From contig NC_084794.1 of assembly GCF_963169125.1 (NCBI RefSeq), positions 111,018,358 through 111,082,357 on the forward strand: a stretch of 64,000 nt of DNA, in the 5' to 3' direction. The notes below the pieces were generated by a model, which was not told where the DNA came from, did not search any database, and saw nothing but the letters and a program-made list of their open reading frames with translations. How positions within the stretch are numbered: the first letter of the stretch is position 1; the number at the start of each line of letters is the position of its first letter. Of this stretch, positions 1-11,645 are shown in pieces. The stretch is from Humulus lupulus. Lineage: Eukaryota; Streptophyta; Magnoliopsida; Rosales; Cannabaceae. The translations under genes were made by a program, and so were the position numbers.

Positions 1-7
1 TCTACAA

Positions 8-643
8 ATGAATAGATATGACCCATATTCTAACAATTACAATTCACAATGGGAGGAATATTCTAAGACTTTCTATGATGGAAATCAATATGTTGAGCCG
101 AATTACTACTCTCTATCAAAATATAATGAGTTTGTGCCACAATATTCAGATCCATCAATTCGAGATCTCATCAATGCATCGAATGCCAACAATCTCCAAC
201 TTCAGCGCATGTCACAACAGGCTTACGTGCCTCATCCTCAACAACCTCCTACAGGAGTGCAACAAGATCAATAACTATCAATTTCAGATATGCTAAGAAC
301 ATTGGTGGCTTCAAATATACAGACCTAAGTAATCCTTCAGAGTAATCTGAAATCTTTTCAAAATTCGGAGAGTGCAATGGGATAAATTGCTACATGATTG
401 AATAATCTTGAGGTAGAGAATTTTGGAGAAGTACCCATAGAACTGGAGAGTAATTTAATAGAGAATGATAGTACCCTATCTCTCCAAAGAGGTACACAAT
501 TTGACTCATCACCTCGCCCTCACAAAATATTTTCTCCAATTCCAACTCAAGAAGTCAACAATTCAACCCTAGAACGATCCTCTCCACAGGAGGTTGAAAC
601 TCCCACTTCATTTGGTCCCTCCCACCCTTCTCGAGCAGATTGA
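8..643 (+). pseudogene. gag: Athila-like gag, C-terminal remnant, frameshifted
   Basis: An open stretch at 8-274 encodes an Asn/Tyr/Gln-rich segment like the low-complexity C-terminal part of plant Athila gag. After a stop the homology shifts frame: around 290-420 it reads like the conserved stretch on a leucine-rich helix and residues resembling QMGQIA, then 398-643 is open again with an acidic, Ser/Pro-rich linker. The reading continues into the protease segment through residues resembling SRLKKSNKDE near 630, again in another frame. No gag capsid core is visible; it would be left of the window. Non-functional in this copy. Confidence 0.6.
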
Positions 644-1236
644 AAAAGTCTAACAAAGATGAGGTTAACAAGGAACTACTTAAGACTTTTCGCAAAGTAG
701 AGTTTAAAAGTCCACTAATTGATGCATTCAAGGAAGTACCTCGCTATGTTAATGTCTTGAAAGAGTTGTGTACTAACAGAATAAAGTTGAGAGGTGATAA
801 AAAAATAAGTGTGGGGGAGAATGTTTCTGCTATTCTCCAAAAGAAGTTGCTACCCAAGTGTCAAGACCTTGGGATGTTTACGAATCCATGCATCATCAAT
901 AAAACTAGGTTTGATCATTGTATGATAGAATGAGGAGCACCTATTAATGTTATGAGTGATTTTCTTATTGCTTCTCTAAATCTAGGGTTATTAAAAGAAA
1001 CTTGTGTTATTATTTGATTGACTTAGCGCACTAATGTTTATTCTCTAAGGGTAGTTGAAGATGTTTTTGTGCAGGTTCAATTTAGGAGGCTATTTTGACT
1101 TGTTACAAGTACAAAGATAGATGTCAAAGTATGGGCACGTATAATGAAATTTGATGGTGAAGTTATACAGTTTGATATGTTGAATTCTATTGATAAGTAC
1201 AAAAGGAAGAAGGTTGTGTCAGATGACCCACCGTAA
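628..1236 (+). pseudogene. pol: Athila-like retroviral-type aspartic protease remnant
   Basis: The open part (640-933) has the wording typical of the Athila segment before protease: KELLKTFRKVE, then VPRYVNVLKELCTNRIKLRG, then ISVGENVSAILQKKLLPKC. It continues with a cysteine and residues where the catalytic Asp-Ser/Thr-Gly should be. Here the line reads FDHCMIE-stop-GAPINVMSD, so the catalytic aspartate region is destroyed (a stop at 931-933). After further stops, KIDVKVWARIMKFDGEVIQFDML near 1110-1190 matches the end of the protease domain. Nothing resembling RT follows, so the rest of pol was lost. Confidence 0.65.
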
Positions 1237-2708
1237 AAATTATGACCACATCATTTAGTCGAGCTAACGACGTTAAACAAAGAAAACTTGCGGGAGTTTT
1301 TCTTACCCTTATCTTTTTATTTTGCATTGATTTTTTATTTAATATATACCTTGAGGAAAATGCTAAAATTAAGTGCGGGGGAAGGGAAAATTGTCTGTTT
1401 TATTTTTATTTGTCATTTATTTAGTTGTTAGTTGTGTTTGTGTTGTTTAGTTGTTTCTAGTGTCGTTTCTTTAGTTGTTATTTGTGTTTGTGTTGTTTAG
1501 TTGTTTCTAGTGTCGTTTTTTTTTTTTAAATTTTAGTTTGTTTTTAGGTTGTTATAAGCATGTTTATGTTGAAAGTTGTTTGTCAATGATAAAACTTCTG
1601 ATTGAGAAAAAAATATGTCTAGGAACTTTATGAATTCTGCATGAATTGAGTGCTTAACTCTTGTGTGGTTGTTACTTAAGCTTGATCGATTTTTAAACAT
1701 AATATGTACAATTAGATTTACTTTTCAGTAGTATTTGGAGATATTCATGAATGTTATTACTTATATATAGTCTCGACCACTCTAGAAATCATTGATTAAT
1801 TGTTTGAAGCGAAATCATAGGCACACATGATTAGGAAGATGATTAAGGTATGTTCTTTAGATCATTTGAGCCATTCAAGCTTACCTAGGATATCTAATAC
1901 CCTAGTTTCTCATTTTTGAGCCATAATGACTAATCTTTTATTCTATGAACCTAATATCTAAACCCTTGAAGCTTGAAACTTTTATCTCTTCTTGTGACCC
2001 ATTACACCAAAGTTTTATATGAATGTTTGATTTTATGGGTTGGGTTATGTATTGTAACAAGGGGAAGTTTTATATATTATTTGTCCCAATGAAGTTGAAT
2101 TAAAAGAAAAAGAAAAGAAGAGAAAAAAAAATTCTGTATTGAAAAAAAGAGAAAAGTTTGGCAAAAGTATAAGTGTCTGGGAAATAGTTAGATTGATATG
2201 GAAAGAAGAAGAGGGAAATGTTTTGTATTTTTGAATTGTATGGGAAATTTTTGGGAAGATCCAGAGAATAGAATATATAGGCTATGGTGTGATTTAAGCT
2301 TAAATGTTCATTTTTCATCTACCTTTAACCTTAACCTTACATTACAAGCTTCTAAAGACTATTTTATTCTTGATTATGTGTGTCTACATTAGTGGAGAAT
2401 AATTGGTTAATGTTTATAGAGTGGATGCTTTTCATGAAAATATTTACTATACAAGAGACTTTAAAATATACTTTAACATGTATAAATTGATTCGATTGTT
2501 TGTATTTTGGTAAATTTGATTGTGTATAATCATATGAGATCAAGTTTAAGTGGTAACTGGCATTGAGTTGAAATTCTGAGGAATGTGGAATTCGAATTTT
2601 TCCCACAACTTATTTATTTGATCAATTTTTGAGACAACTAGCGCTATAGACAAAACCATTGCTTATGCGTTTAGTTTTTATTTTGTTTGATTGAGGACAA
2701 ACAAATGT
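1237..2708 (+). other. Athila 3' non-coding region
   Basis: About 1.5 kb of AT-rich sequence without a credible gene lies between the protease remnant and the polypurine tract. Around 1255-1290 it has the GTCGAGCTAACGACGTTAAAC block that plant Athila elements carry after pol, and a first AGTGCGGGGGAAGG tract at 1372-1386. Short ORFs on both strands (for example 2100-2318 minus and 2364-2606 minus) have no family features. No envelope-like ORF is visible. Confidence 0.5.
1421..1520 (+). repeat. Tandem duplication, 50-bp unit x2
   Basis: Two adjacent 50-bp units (1421-1470 and 1471-1520) start with TTAGTTGTTA and end with TAGTGTCGTTT; they differ at only a few positions. The repeat lies in the Athila 3' non-coding region and looks like a simple slippage or unequal-exchange duplication. 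Confidence 0.85.
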
Positions 2709-2724
2709 CAAGTGTGGGGGAATT
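2709..2724 (+). other. Polypurine tract of the Athila-like element
   Basis: CAAGTGTGGGGGAATT directly precedes the TGATAAG start of the LTR. This is the purine-rich primer site for plus-strand DNA synthesis, and its place right before a TG dinucleotide fixes the LTR start. Confidence 0.75.
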
Positions 2725-3607
2725 TGATAAGTATCGAATTTGTCTATTTTTAATTAATTATTCTTCTTTGATTATGCACTTGATTATTTATGTATGTTTA
2801 ATTAGTTTATTTTGTGTTTTTAGGATTTTAAAGACATTTGGATGAAAAAGAATGTATTTGAGATGTTTTACAAGCAATGATTATGCTCGAAATTACAAGT
2901 CTAAAATTTCACACTTGATTTTGATAATTTTTCAATACTATATATTTCTCTTAGTTTTCCATATCTTTTTGAATCGTCCAACTCCAAGATATATCGAAGA
3001 AGGTATGATTAAAATACCGTCAGTGGCTGCAGTTGAAGAAAAATGAAAAACAGAAAAAATGCTATGGCTGCGGCCAGCCACACCAACAGAGCCCAAAAGC
3101 CGTGGCCAGGAATGTCCCAGGCTGCGACTGAAGTTCAATTTTCTAGAAAATACATGTTGCAGTGCCCGCAAAGAAACACTAGCCAGAGATGACGATTAAT
3201 TTTTTCCTTAATTTTTTAATTTTAAATGTATTTTTGGAATGGCTATTAAAGTGGTTAGAGTTAACTTATATAATAACTTTGAATTGAGAATTTTAGAGGC
3301 TAGAGCAATATAGGAGGAGAAAAGACATCATTATCTACATTCTTCAATCTAGTTTTTATTTCTTCTAAAAAAATCTTTTATTTTCATTGAATATTTATAT
3401 TTGTGAATATGAGTGCGATTATGGAGTAGTTTTCTTTGTGGTTGATGGTTATTTCAAAACCATAGACATGAGATCTTGAATGCATTGATGAGTTTTATTC
3501 CTTTTATTCCCTTATATTAAATTGCTTATATTTTTCTATCTGAATGCTATGATTCTTGTAAAATCTTATTTAGATAGCCACTAATTAGGGTTTTGCATTG
3601 TTCTACT
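2725..3607 (+). repeat. Athila-like 3' LTR, left part
   Basis: Starts TGATAAGTATCG after the polypurine tract. It holds a short GC-rich block near 3060-3180 in otherwise AT-rich DNA and is cut at 3607 by the copia element, whose target duplication CTACT is at 3603-3607. The sequence across the junction resumes at 52945. Confidence 0.75.
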
Positions 3608-4642
3608 TGTTGGAAAAACAATTAGAGTGCGCAAGGGAATTAGCGTGGTGAGCCCAATTTACATAATACCAAAAATTTTCCTTCTCTCATATAAATAATT
3701 TATATGATCAAGAAAAACATCCAGGCAGAAACATTAACATACAATATTATTAATCATGCAACATATATATGGAAGATTTCTGAATGGTTATTATCCATGG
3801 ATGCTTACCATAAATCACTAAACAAGTTTTTGATGAGAAATTATTATAATGATGATAAAACTAAATAAATAAAATATATAAAAACAATAATTTTGAATTT
3901 TTTTAGATTAATTAGGCAATAAAGATTAGTTGGAAAGATAATGGTCACATTAATTATTCTCATTAATTCCAAAATAGTTTTTTTTTCTCGTGGTATGGAT
4001 AAAATAAATTAATCAAGAATGAAGAGGGAATATAGAATGAATATTAAATAAGATTTTTTTTTATTCTTTAAATAATAAATATGTGATCGTCATGTCATTA
4101 GGTAGCCCTTCCGAAAGTTTGAAAAAATCAAAATTTATTTTTAGAAATATTAATTAACAATTATAAATATGAATCATTGATCTTAATCCAATGGTTAATA
4201 TTAAAGTAATCATTAAGAGTACCCCCATATATATATACAATATATTTATATATATCTTATAAACATATACATAAATATTCAAGAACATGAGTATATACCT
4301 CTTGAAGTCTATCAAGTGTCCTTGAGTCTTTTCGTATATGTATCAATCTTCCTATCAAACGCTTTGAGTACTCAAACCATGATCTTCCGGAGTGTTCTCT
4401 ACACCTCAAGAAGTGTGTGGGCACATAGAAAACATGAGTTTATAATTTAGAAATCACAAGTATTTCTCAACACATGAGAGCTTGGATTATGGCTTGAGAA
4501 TAGTTAGAATAAAAGAAGAATATGATGACAATTTGTTTGTCTGACAATTTCTGAAATTATTTCTGAATTCCTACTGATTTCTATTTTCTTCTTGTTATTT
4601 TATACCATATATATAGAGATTATTGTATTACCTTATTATTCC

Positions 4643-4683
<41 letters not shown>

Positions 4684-6266
4684 GGAATTGATTTGTGTAC
4701 ATATCTAACTAACCAAATTTGAAGATATATTTTTTAAATTATTAATTAATTAAATAAAATAAAATAAAAACTATTACACGCATAGTACAATCCATGGACT
4801 GTGTCATATGTGAACAACAGTGTATTCCCTTTTCAGGGATATTTCATTTTTCTTTTATTTATTTATTTATTTAATTAAAATCAATCATTCCACAAAATGT
4901 GGTATTATCTTTTTAAGGAAAAAGATGACAACTATAATTCAAAATTCAAATTGATGATCATCATTATCATCATCTTTTAAAATTCAATAAATCAGAAACT
5001 ATTTTTGACTTACCAATTTTATTTTCTCCCACTCAAATAAAATAATTAATTTCAAAAATTTATTTATTTATATGAATTTCGAAATTATATATTTAAATTA
5101 ATAAACATATTTTCAAAATTTTAATAATTAATTCCAAATTATTTATTCAATCTCAATTATCATATAATTATATATTTAACCTGAAGAATAAAATTCTTCT
5201 CCAATTTTCAAATTACAGTTTAACCATTGTATCAACTCTTACCTTGATATGGTGTTGATAGAGCAACCCTGGGGGCCTATGGACCTATAATATCAAGCTC
5301 CAATAAATATTAGATTATTAATCAAAGCTCTTTGATTTTATAATCATATTTATTAATCTTATGATTACTCCACTATAAATATGACATTGGACTCTTGATA
5401 ATTATAGACATATATTTACAGAGTACTTTATTAAATAATAAAGTGTCCATTGATATAACATTACATACAATGTAAATCCTCTATTAATGGTTCATAATTA
5501 AAAGGGAATAAAATTATAGTTTTACCCTTTTAACTATATCTTGTTCCTAGAGTACCATTGACTTTACTAGTGAAGGTTTTATCACAACAAGTTTGCGATG
5601 TGAGCGCTCATAACCTTTTTAGTTCGAAAGTCAACCCAATAAGGATTCAGTATTCAATCTATAAGAAGGTCTAGATTTCATATCTGTTAAACTATGTCCT
5701 ATGCCATATATATCATTGAGTCCCTAAAATAATTGTTCTTAGCCTGGTCGTTCTGACTAACCTCAACGCATGAATCAAAGGATCAGATGACATATATATG
5801 TGTTCATAGCAACCTCAAGATTAAGATCATCGTGTATATGATCATCGTTTGATGTGTTTGATTAATACTATGAAACGATGTTTAAACAGGTATTAACAAA
5901 TCACATCTGGTCTAGCTCTATATATCACTATATATAAAGTACATTCACTAAGGTGTCCTACTACACTAGTGACCTGGATCTAGGTCACTTATATTCATAA
6001 TACTAGCAAATCGTACTAACAGTAATTAATATAAAAATTCCATAACTTTATTTTACTGCGAACTGTTTTAAGTTTATTATCTTAAACTCGATCCTCTCAT
6101 ACCAATATGAGATTAAGACCACATGGATAAACTTTGGAATTTTCTGATATTTACTTAATATTATCAACATAATATCAGACAAAGTCTATATATATAATAA
6201 TTCAATTATTTATTTCATTTAAAACATTTGTCAACTACAATTGTTTTAAGGGAATTATTCCCAACA
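3608..6266 (-). repeat. Copia LTR (3' LTR in element orientation)
   Basis: 2659 bp, ending GGGAATTATTCCCAACA on the plus strand. Aligns over most of its length with 49952-52939. It has about 466 bp (3771-4236) that the right LTR lacks, flanked by short (AT)n runs, and a (TAA)n microsatellite near 4643-4684. The short ORFs inside it are meaningless. Confidence 0.85.
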
Positions 6267-6285
6267 GTCTCCCACTTGCCCTAAA
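6267..6285 (-). other. Polypurine tract of the copia element
   Basis: Read on the minus strand, this is a purine-rich GGGCAAGTGGGAGAC run just before the LTR start TGTTGGGAAT. The CAAGTGGGAGA form is typical of copia elements and sets the element's orientation. Confidence 0.75.
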
Positions 6286-7446
6286 GCAAATTGAGGCATC
6301 CTTCTCAATGTGTCAATCACATTTTCCTGAAAGAATATGTCTAACAAAGTCTTTGTTAACATTTTTGTAAGAAACTGTTTTGAAGTTATCTTCAATATCA
6401 TTACATCAATTATGTAAAATTGTCTTGAATTAAATGATACTTCATTTCATGTGCTTTACCCTTTCATGATTTCTAGTTCTTCTAGAATAGTTCTATCTCC
6501 ATTGCTTTCGCAATGAAATACTAGTAGTTTGTTCAAGCCTGAAACCCTTTCCAGAATTGCAAAGAACTTAACTAAATCAAATAACCTATTTAATTACTCT
6601 TAGCTATTACATTTCGGCTTCTATGGTGACACATATAAATCTAAAATGTCCAATACATTTCCAGGTTAATGTGTTTCCTCCACAGTTATGAAAGCTGATT
6701 TTGATATCAATCTTTGAAGATTTCTATCAAGTTTAAAATCAGAACATCCTTTGGGATATTAGGTCACTGCCTAAAGTCACAAACATATAATTTCCATTAT
6801 ATTCAAGATATTCAAAATTAAGTCCTAATAATTTTTCAATGACTTAATCCATAATTTGATTAACAACTGCTGATTATACCCAACATTTAACAAATGTTAA
6901 TTCGAATACATAACCTTCGATACATTAAACAATCCATTGCTGAGTTGTAAGAATATTGTCTCATGTCCTTCTTTTCTAGTAAGGGAATAAATGGACATTA
7001 TCATTTAGATAATACATCCTCTTGACCGGGAAGGCAAAAGACATTTCTTGGATTTTTGTAAAATAAAGCATTTAAACTTCTCATCTATATAAGTCTCTTG
7101 AGACAGTGCCAAAAGATTGTTCTTTCAACCTCTATAGACTTGAATGTATAGAACATTCTTGACTTTTCTAAATCTAATATTTAGAAACATTTAACAAACC
7201 ATTTATTTTCTAATGATGATTTCTCTACATCATTTCCAATGATCCAAACATTATCAATATTAAGAATAAGATTCATAATAGAATCTTTCAGGTCGAGATC
7301 TTCAAACAATTTTTTATCATGTCAGCCATTCAGTATAGACTATTTAGACATCCATTTAAATTAATCTCATAATCCATGCATAAAGCAATGGATAAGAGTA
7401 TGTATACAGATTGAAGCTTGGTTAAAGTAGAAGGTATTTATTCAAG
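6286..7446 (-). pseudogene. pol: Copia pol remnant: end of reverse transcriptase and RNase H
   Basis: No long frame survives. On the minus strand near 7060-7125 the residues LSQETYIDEKFKCF match the conserved stretch in the copia RT thumb region (usually LSQ-Y-KVL-RF). Nearer the polypurine tract, KSLLTKMLTKT followed by ENVIDTLRRM resembles the final residues of copia RNase H. Many stops and frameshifts separate them. The piece ends at the Tat insertion (TSD TCAAG at 7442-7446) and continues at 21162. Confidence 0.55.
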
Positions 7447-8042
7447 TGTTTACCCAAAAATGGACTACCTGATGACGTGGCATGATTCGCCTACACGTGG
7501 GATGCACGTGGCAGTTTGAGTAAGTATGGTCTCTTCGATCATCGACCAGAAGAGAATTGGCTCATCAGATATCATAATTATGGGCGACCAGTCTGGTTGC
7601 ATATTTTCATTTATTTCCTTCTCTATGTAATCTTACAGTTACGTATTAATTGTAATTTCCATTATTATTTAGATATGTCTGTATTAAATATAATTAGGGC
7701 CCATTGGCCCATGTAGAACTCCTTGAGCCTATATATATGAATCAAAAGGCTTAAGAGAGGGGACTTTTTTTTTACTTTGGGAACTTCAGAATTCTAAGAG
7801 AGAAATAGAGTGTTTTTATCTACGATAATTGTATTCATCCGAAAGCTTGTGAAACTCATGATCCCTAGTTCATTGATCACAATTCTTGGAATTATACATC
7901 AATAAGAACACTAAGTGGACGTAGGTTGTTACCGTTTTATTGGGGCCGAACCACTATAAATCTTTTGTGTTGTTTATCTTTTCATCTTGATTTCATCTCA
8001 TTTTATTTGACTCCGTGTCATTGACCAAATTAATGGTCAACA
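7447..8042 (+). repeat. Tat-like 5' LTR
   Basis: 596 bp, from TGTTTACCC to GGTCAACA. Closely matches 20557-21161, differing at scattered bases and small indels. The TATA position reads TATATATATG at about 7728, degraded from the TATAAATA kept in the 3' LTR. Confidence 0.9.
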
Positions 8043-8044
8043 TT

Positions 8045-8063
8045 TTGGTGCTTTCATTGAGAG
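8045..8063 (+). other. Primer binding site of the Tat-like element
   Basis: TGGTGCTTTCATTGAGAGC begins two bases after the LTR end. A TGG start this close to the LTR is the tRNA-primed minus-strand start site. I did not match it to a particular tRNA. Confidence 0.65.
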
Positions 8064-8091
8064 CAGAACTCAAGATCTCCAAAAAGATCAA

Positions 8092-8870
8092 ATGGCGAAA
8101 ACGGCTAGAAATACTGGACAAATCTCCGGTACTGCACCAACCTAGCCTCCTCTGCAAAATGTCGCTGAGGATGAGCCACAAATAGATTTTGAAGATGAGG
8201 AAATGGATTCTGAGACCTTGAGGACGACACTGATTATGTTTCGAGAAGAATTAGCCAATCTAAGGGCTAATCAGGAAAATGTGGTTGAAACGATGGCGTT
8301 GCAGCAGAGAGAGATCGACAGGCAACGTCAAGAGTTGAATGAGCGGCAGGCCGACTTGGACCACCGACAGAGGGATGCCACTGCCGCCCTGGAGGCAACC
8401 ATTCAGTTGGCACGAGGACAGCTTGCACCTATTTCTCAACTGGATCAGCCACCCAGTGTACTGCCACAACAGGGTCCACATTCAAATCATCCACAACATC
8501 GCCACACTCCGCCTCAACCAGCAAGCCCTCATAGGCCGGAGCAACCTCCTGCTGCTCAAGAGGATATTTCATTTCAAGATCCGGAGCAGCAACCTCCTTC
8601 TAGCGCTGGTCATAATAATCCCCAGCAGCAAATGCAGAATAGGGTCGGGCAGCCTCCCCAAAGCCCTAGATGCCAAAGTGCTGAGGAGCCAAATCCACCA
8701 AGCAGGAGACAACGTCCTTCTGCTAGCAGAAGGCAGGTTGAATTAGGCTCTGCGGTTAGGGGTTCCCCACAACATAATAATGCCCGGGGACCTACCGACC
8801 AACGCAGGCCTCCACCTGATGTTCGGGACATGCCAGCGAGGGGAGGAGGAAATAGTGCGATCACCAGGTC
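8092..8870 (+). pseudogene. gag: Tat-like gag, N-terminal part only
   Basis: The likely start is the ATG at 8092 (MAKTARNTGQ), with an early stop at 8143; from 8203 the frame is open. It encodes a coiled-coil-like, Glu/Arg/Gln-rich helix (about residues 5-75 of the open part), then a long Pro/Gln/Ser-rich linker. This fits the disordered N-terminus of Tat gag. No capsid core or zinc knuckle follows: near 8870 the sequence jumps straight to the end of RT. The Arg-rich, Pro-rich tail may be partly out of frame. Confidence 0.6.
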
Positions 8871-9068
8871 GCACCATAGTCGGTCACACTTTGGGATTCA
8901 TAGTGAACTCGCGAGGTATCAAAGCTAATCCTGAAAAGATCAAGGCCCTGATCGAAATGAAGTCGCCAGCTAAAATTAAAGATGTTCAAAGTCTAACCGG
9001 GAAGATTGCCACTTTGAGTAGATTCATGGACAAAAGAGTGCGAGCAGAATTTCCAGGCTCTAAAGGCT
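8871..9068 (+). pseudogene. pol: Tat-like reverse transcriptase, C-terminal end
   Basis: Residues GHTLGFIVNSRGIKANPEKI, then KALIEMKSPAKIKDVQSLTG and KIATLSRFMDK, are the standard end of gypsy RT and the linker to RNase H. A small deletion then joins MDK to CEQNFQALKA, the next conserved block, in another frame. The upstream junction with gag is a large internal deletion covering the gag C-terminus, protease and the RT catalytic core. The solo LTR at 9069 interrupts the domain; it resumes at 11646. Confidence 0.8.
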
Positions 9069-9070
9069 TA

Positions 9071-9630
<560 letters not shown>

Positions 9631-10298
9631 TCATGGATTTTGGTTCAAGTCGGGACTTAGTTGGAAACTCATAGCAATAGCTATGAATTTTATAAGTTTA
9701 ACTTATGGTTTAAGAATATTAATTATAACATAAGATTTGATTAATATTGCTGGTCCTAGGTGTATTATTTATTATAACCTAAGGTTTAGATAGAGCCAAT
9801 AAGAATATGACACTTGTCATAAGCATGATTATTAGGGAATTAGAGTTTGTTATTTTATGGTTAGTTAAGAAATTTGTAGATTAGGTTGTTATTTAGATAA
9901 TTAAATAGATTTTCCCGTAACTTTAGGGTACTGTAACTTCCGACCTATTTCTGACCCAGTTATATTATGAATTTCTAAAAATAGTATTTCTAGAAAGTTG
10001 TAGATAATTGAATTAGCTTTCTAACGATATAAAGATAGTCTAAATCGAAGTCCTATGACTCCAGTTATATTGATTTTACTACATGTGAGTTTAGAGTTAC
10101 GAGATTTAGGAAGTTAGAAGTTAGGATTCTATTTTTTTTTTCAATTTTTAATTTTTAAAACAAGCTTTGACTCCTTAGACCTACCTCTGAATGATTTGAT
10201 CGAATCCTAAGCCTTTGACTGAAGAATATTCAAATATTTTCTATTAAATTCATTATTTTTATTCAAAGCCAAAAAGAAGATTTTTATTCCTAGAACTC

Positions 10299-10306
10299 TA
10301 TAAATA
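10299..10306 (+). promoter_or_regulatory. LTR TATA box
   Basis: TATAAATA followed by GGACTTAG, in the same context as the TATA boxes of the sister LTRs at 28586, 45078, 57238 and 62267. Confidence 0.7.
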
Positions 10307-10939
10307 GGACTTAGAACCCAGCCCTTCTCCTCACTCTTCAGCTGTGATCAAACTCCAAGGTGCTAGTACTACCATAGAGTGATAAACACTTGGGTTGGAA
10401 AAAAGCTTTGCCATTCTTGAGCTTTATAAAATACTTGGGAAGTGAGGTTTAGTGTACTTCGGTATTGGAGTTAGACCAATCCATAAAGTCAACTAAGGTA
10501 CTCCTATTCTTTAAGTCCAATTCTTTAAAAATCTTTAGTTTTCTTTAGTTCATTTTATTCAGATCCTAACTTTTGTTATTGGTTCTTGATTAGGTTCTTG
10601 AAACTTAAGTTCTTTCTTGGTAAGTTTCCTCTTAATGGTTTAGTTTCCACATTCATTCTTTATTCTTTAGAAATACTCACCATTTGTATTGTTGGTTTTA
10701 GGAGTGTTCCGAATCCCGTCCTTGTTCTCATATCCCGGTGTTGGTAAGGAAAATAGGATAGTTTCTATATGCTTATATGTTATGTTATGTTATCTATAAT
10801 ATGTTATGATAAGTTTATGTTATGATAAGTTTATGTTATAATATGTTATGTTATGTTTTTTTTATGTTATCTAGGGCTCATAGTTGCTTAGCTAGCAAAC
10901 CTTAGTGTTTATCATTTCCATGGTTTAGAGTTATGGTTT

Positions 10940-11050
10940 ACCCTACCTCAGATATTAGACAGGAGACCTAGATGGGTTATCATATACTACCATGTGATCT
11001 AACCTACCTCAGATATTAGACAGGGGACCTAGATGGTTTATCGCATGCCA
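10940..11050 (+). repeat. Tandem duplicated block in the LTR R/U5 region
   Basis: Two units built on CTACCTCAGATATTAGACAG and GACCTAGATGG, followed by TTATC, spaced by about 60 bp. The same paired block is at about 29202-29299, 45706-45800 and 57872-57972, so it is a fixed feature of the family. Confidence 0.75.
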
Positions 11051-11645
11051 TGTTAATGAGTTAATGGCCATTAATATTGTAGTCCTATATGGTATATGTT
11101 TTTATGGCCATATGTTTTATAGTGTATGCTTATGATATATGATATATGTTTTAGATAGTCTTATGTTCTTTTATAGTATTTGATGTATTCTTATTCTTAT
11201 GTTTACGATGTATGTTTGGCTTTTAGTAGATTTTCCTTACTGGGCATTAGGCTCATTCCTTTATTTTAGTGTGATGCAGGAAAATGATTATGGAGGCGGA
11301 AGGATTATTGGTAGCATGACATGTGTGTTGAGGATGAATAGAATGGATGGGCTGCGTGTCGATTGAGGATGACGTTTATTTTAGTCTTTTGAAATATGTC
11401 TCTATTGTAATTCCGCATTCAACTTTTTTTTTTTTAACTTGTTTTTAAAGCTATGTTTTATGTTTTGTAAACAATGGGATCTCATACCATATCACATTTT
11501 ATTTTACATTTTTAATAAAGACATGCTATTTCTTATATTTTGGGTTTTTAATAAAGGCATGTTATTTCTTATGTTTGTATTGAAATAGTAGCTATGTCTA
11601 GTAGTTTTAATGGTCCAAGGTCTTAGAAATAGTTGGGTCATTACA

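Noticed and set aside
1242..1424. 60-codon ORF with a hydrophobic stretch as an envelope remnant
   Set aside because: It overlaps the conserved non-coding Athila block after pol and is too short; no supporting homology visible.
8610..8864. Minus-strand ORF over the Tat gag
   Set aside because: Shadow of the Pro/Gln-rich gag linker on the other strand.
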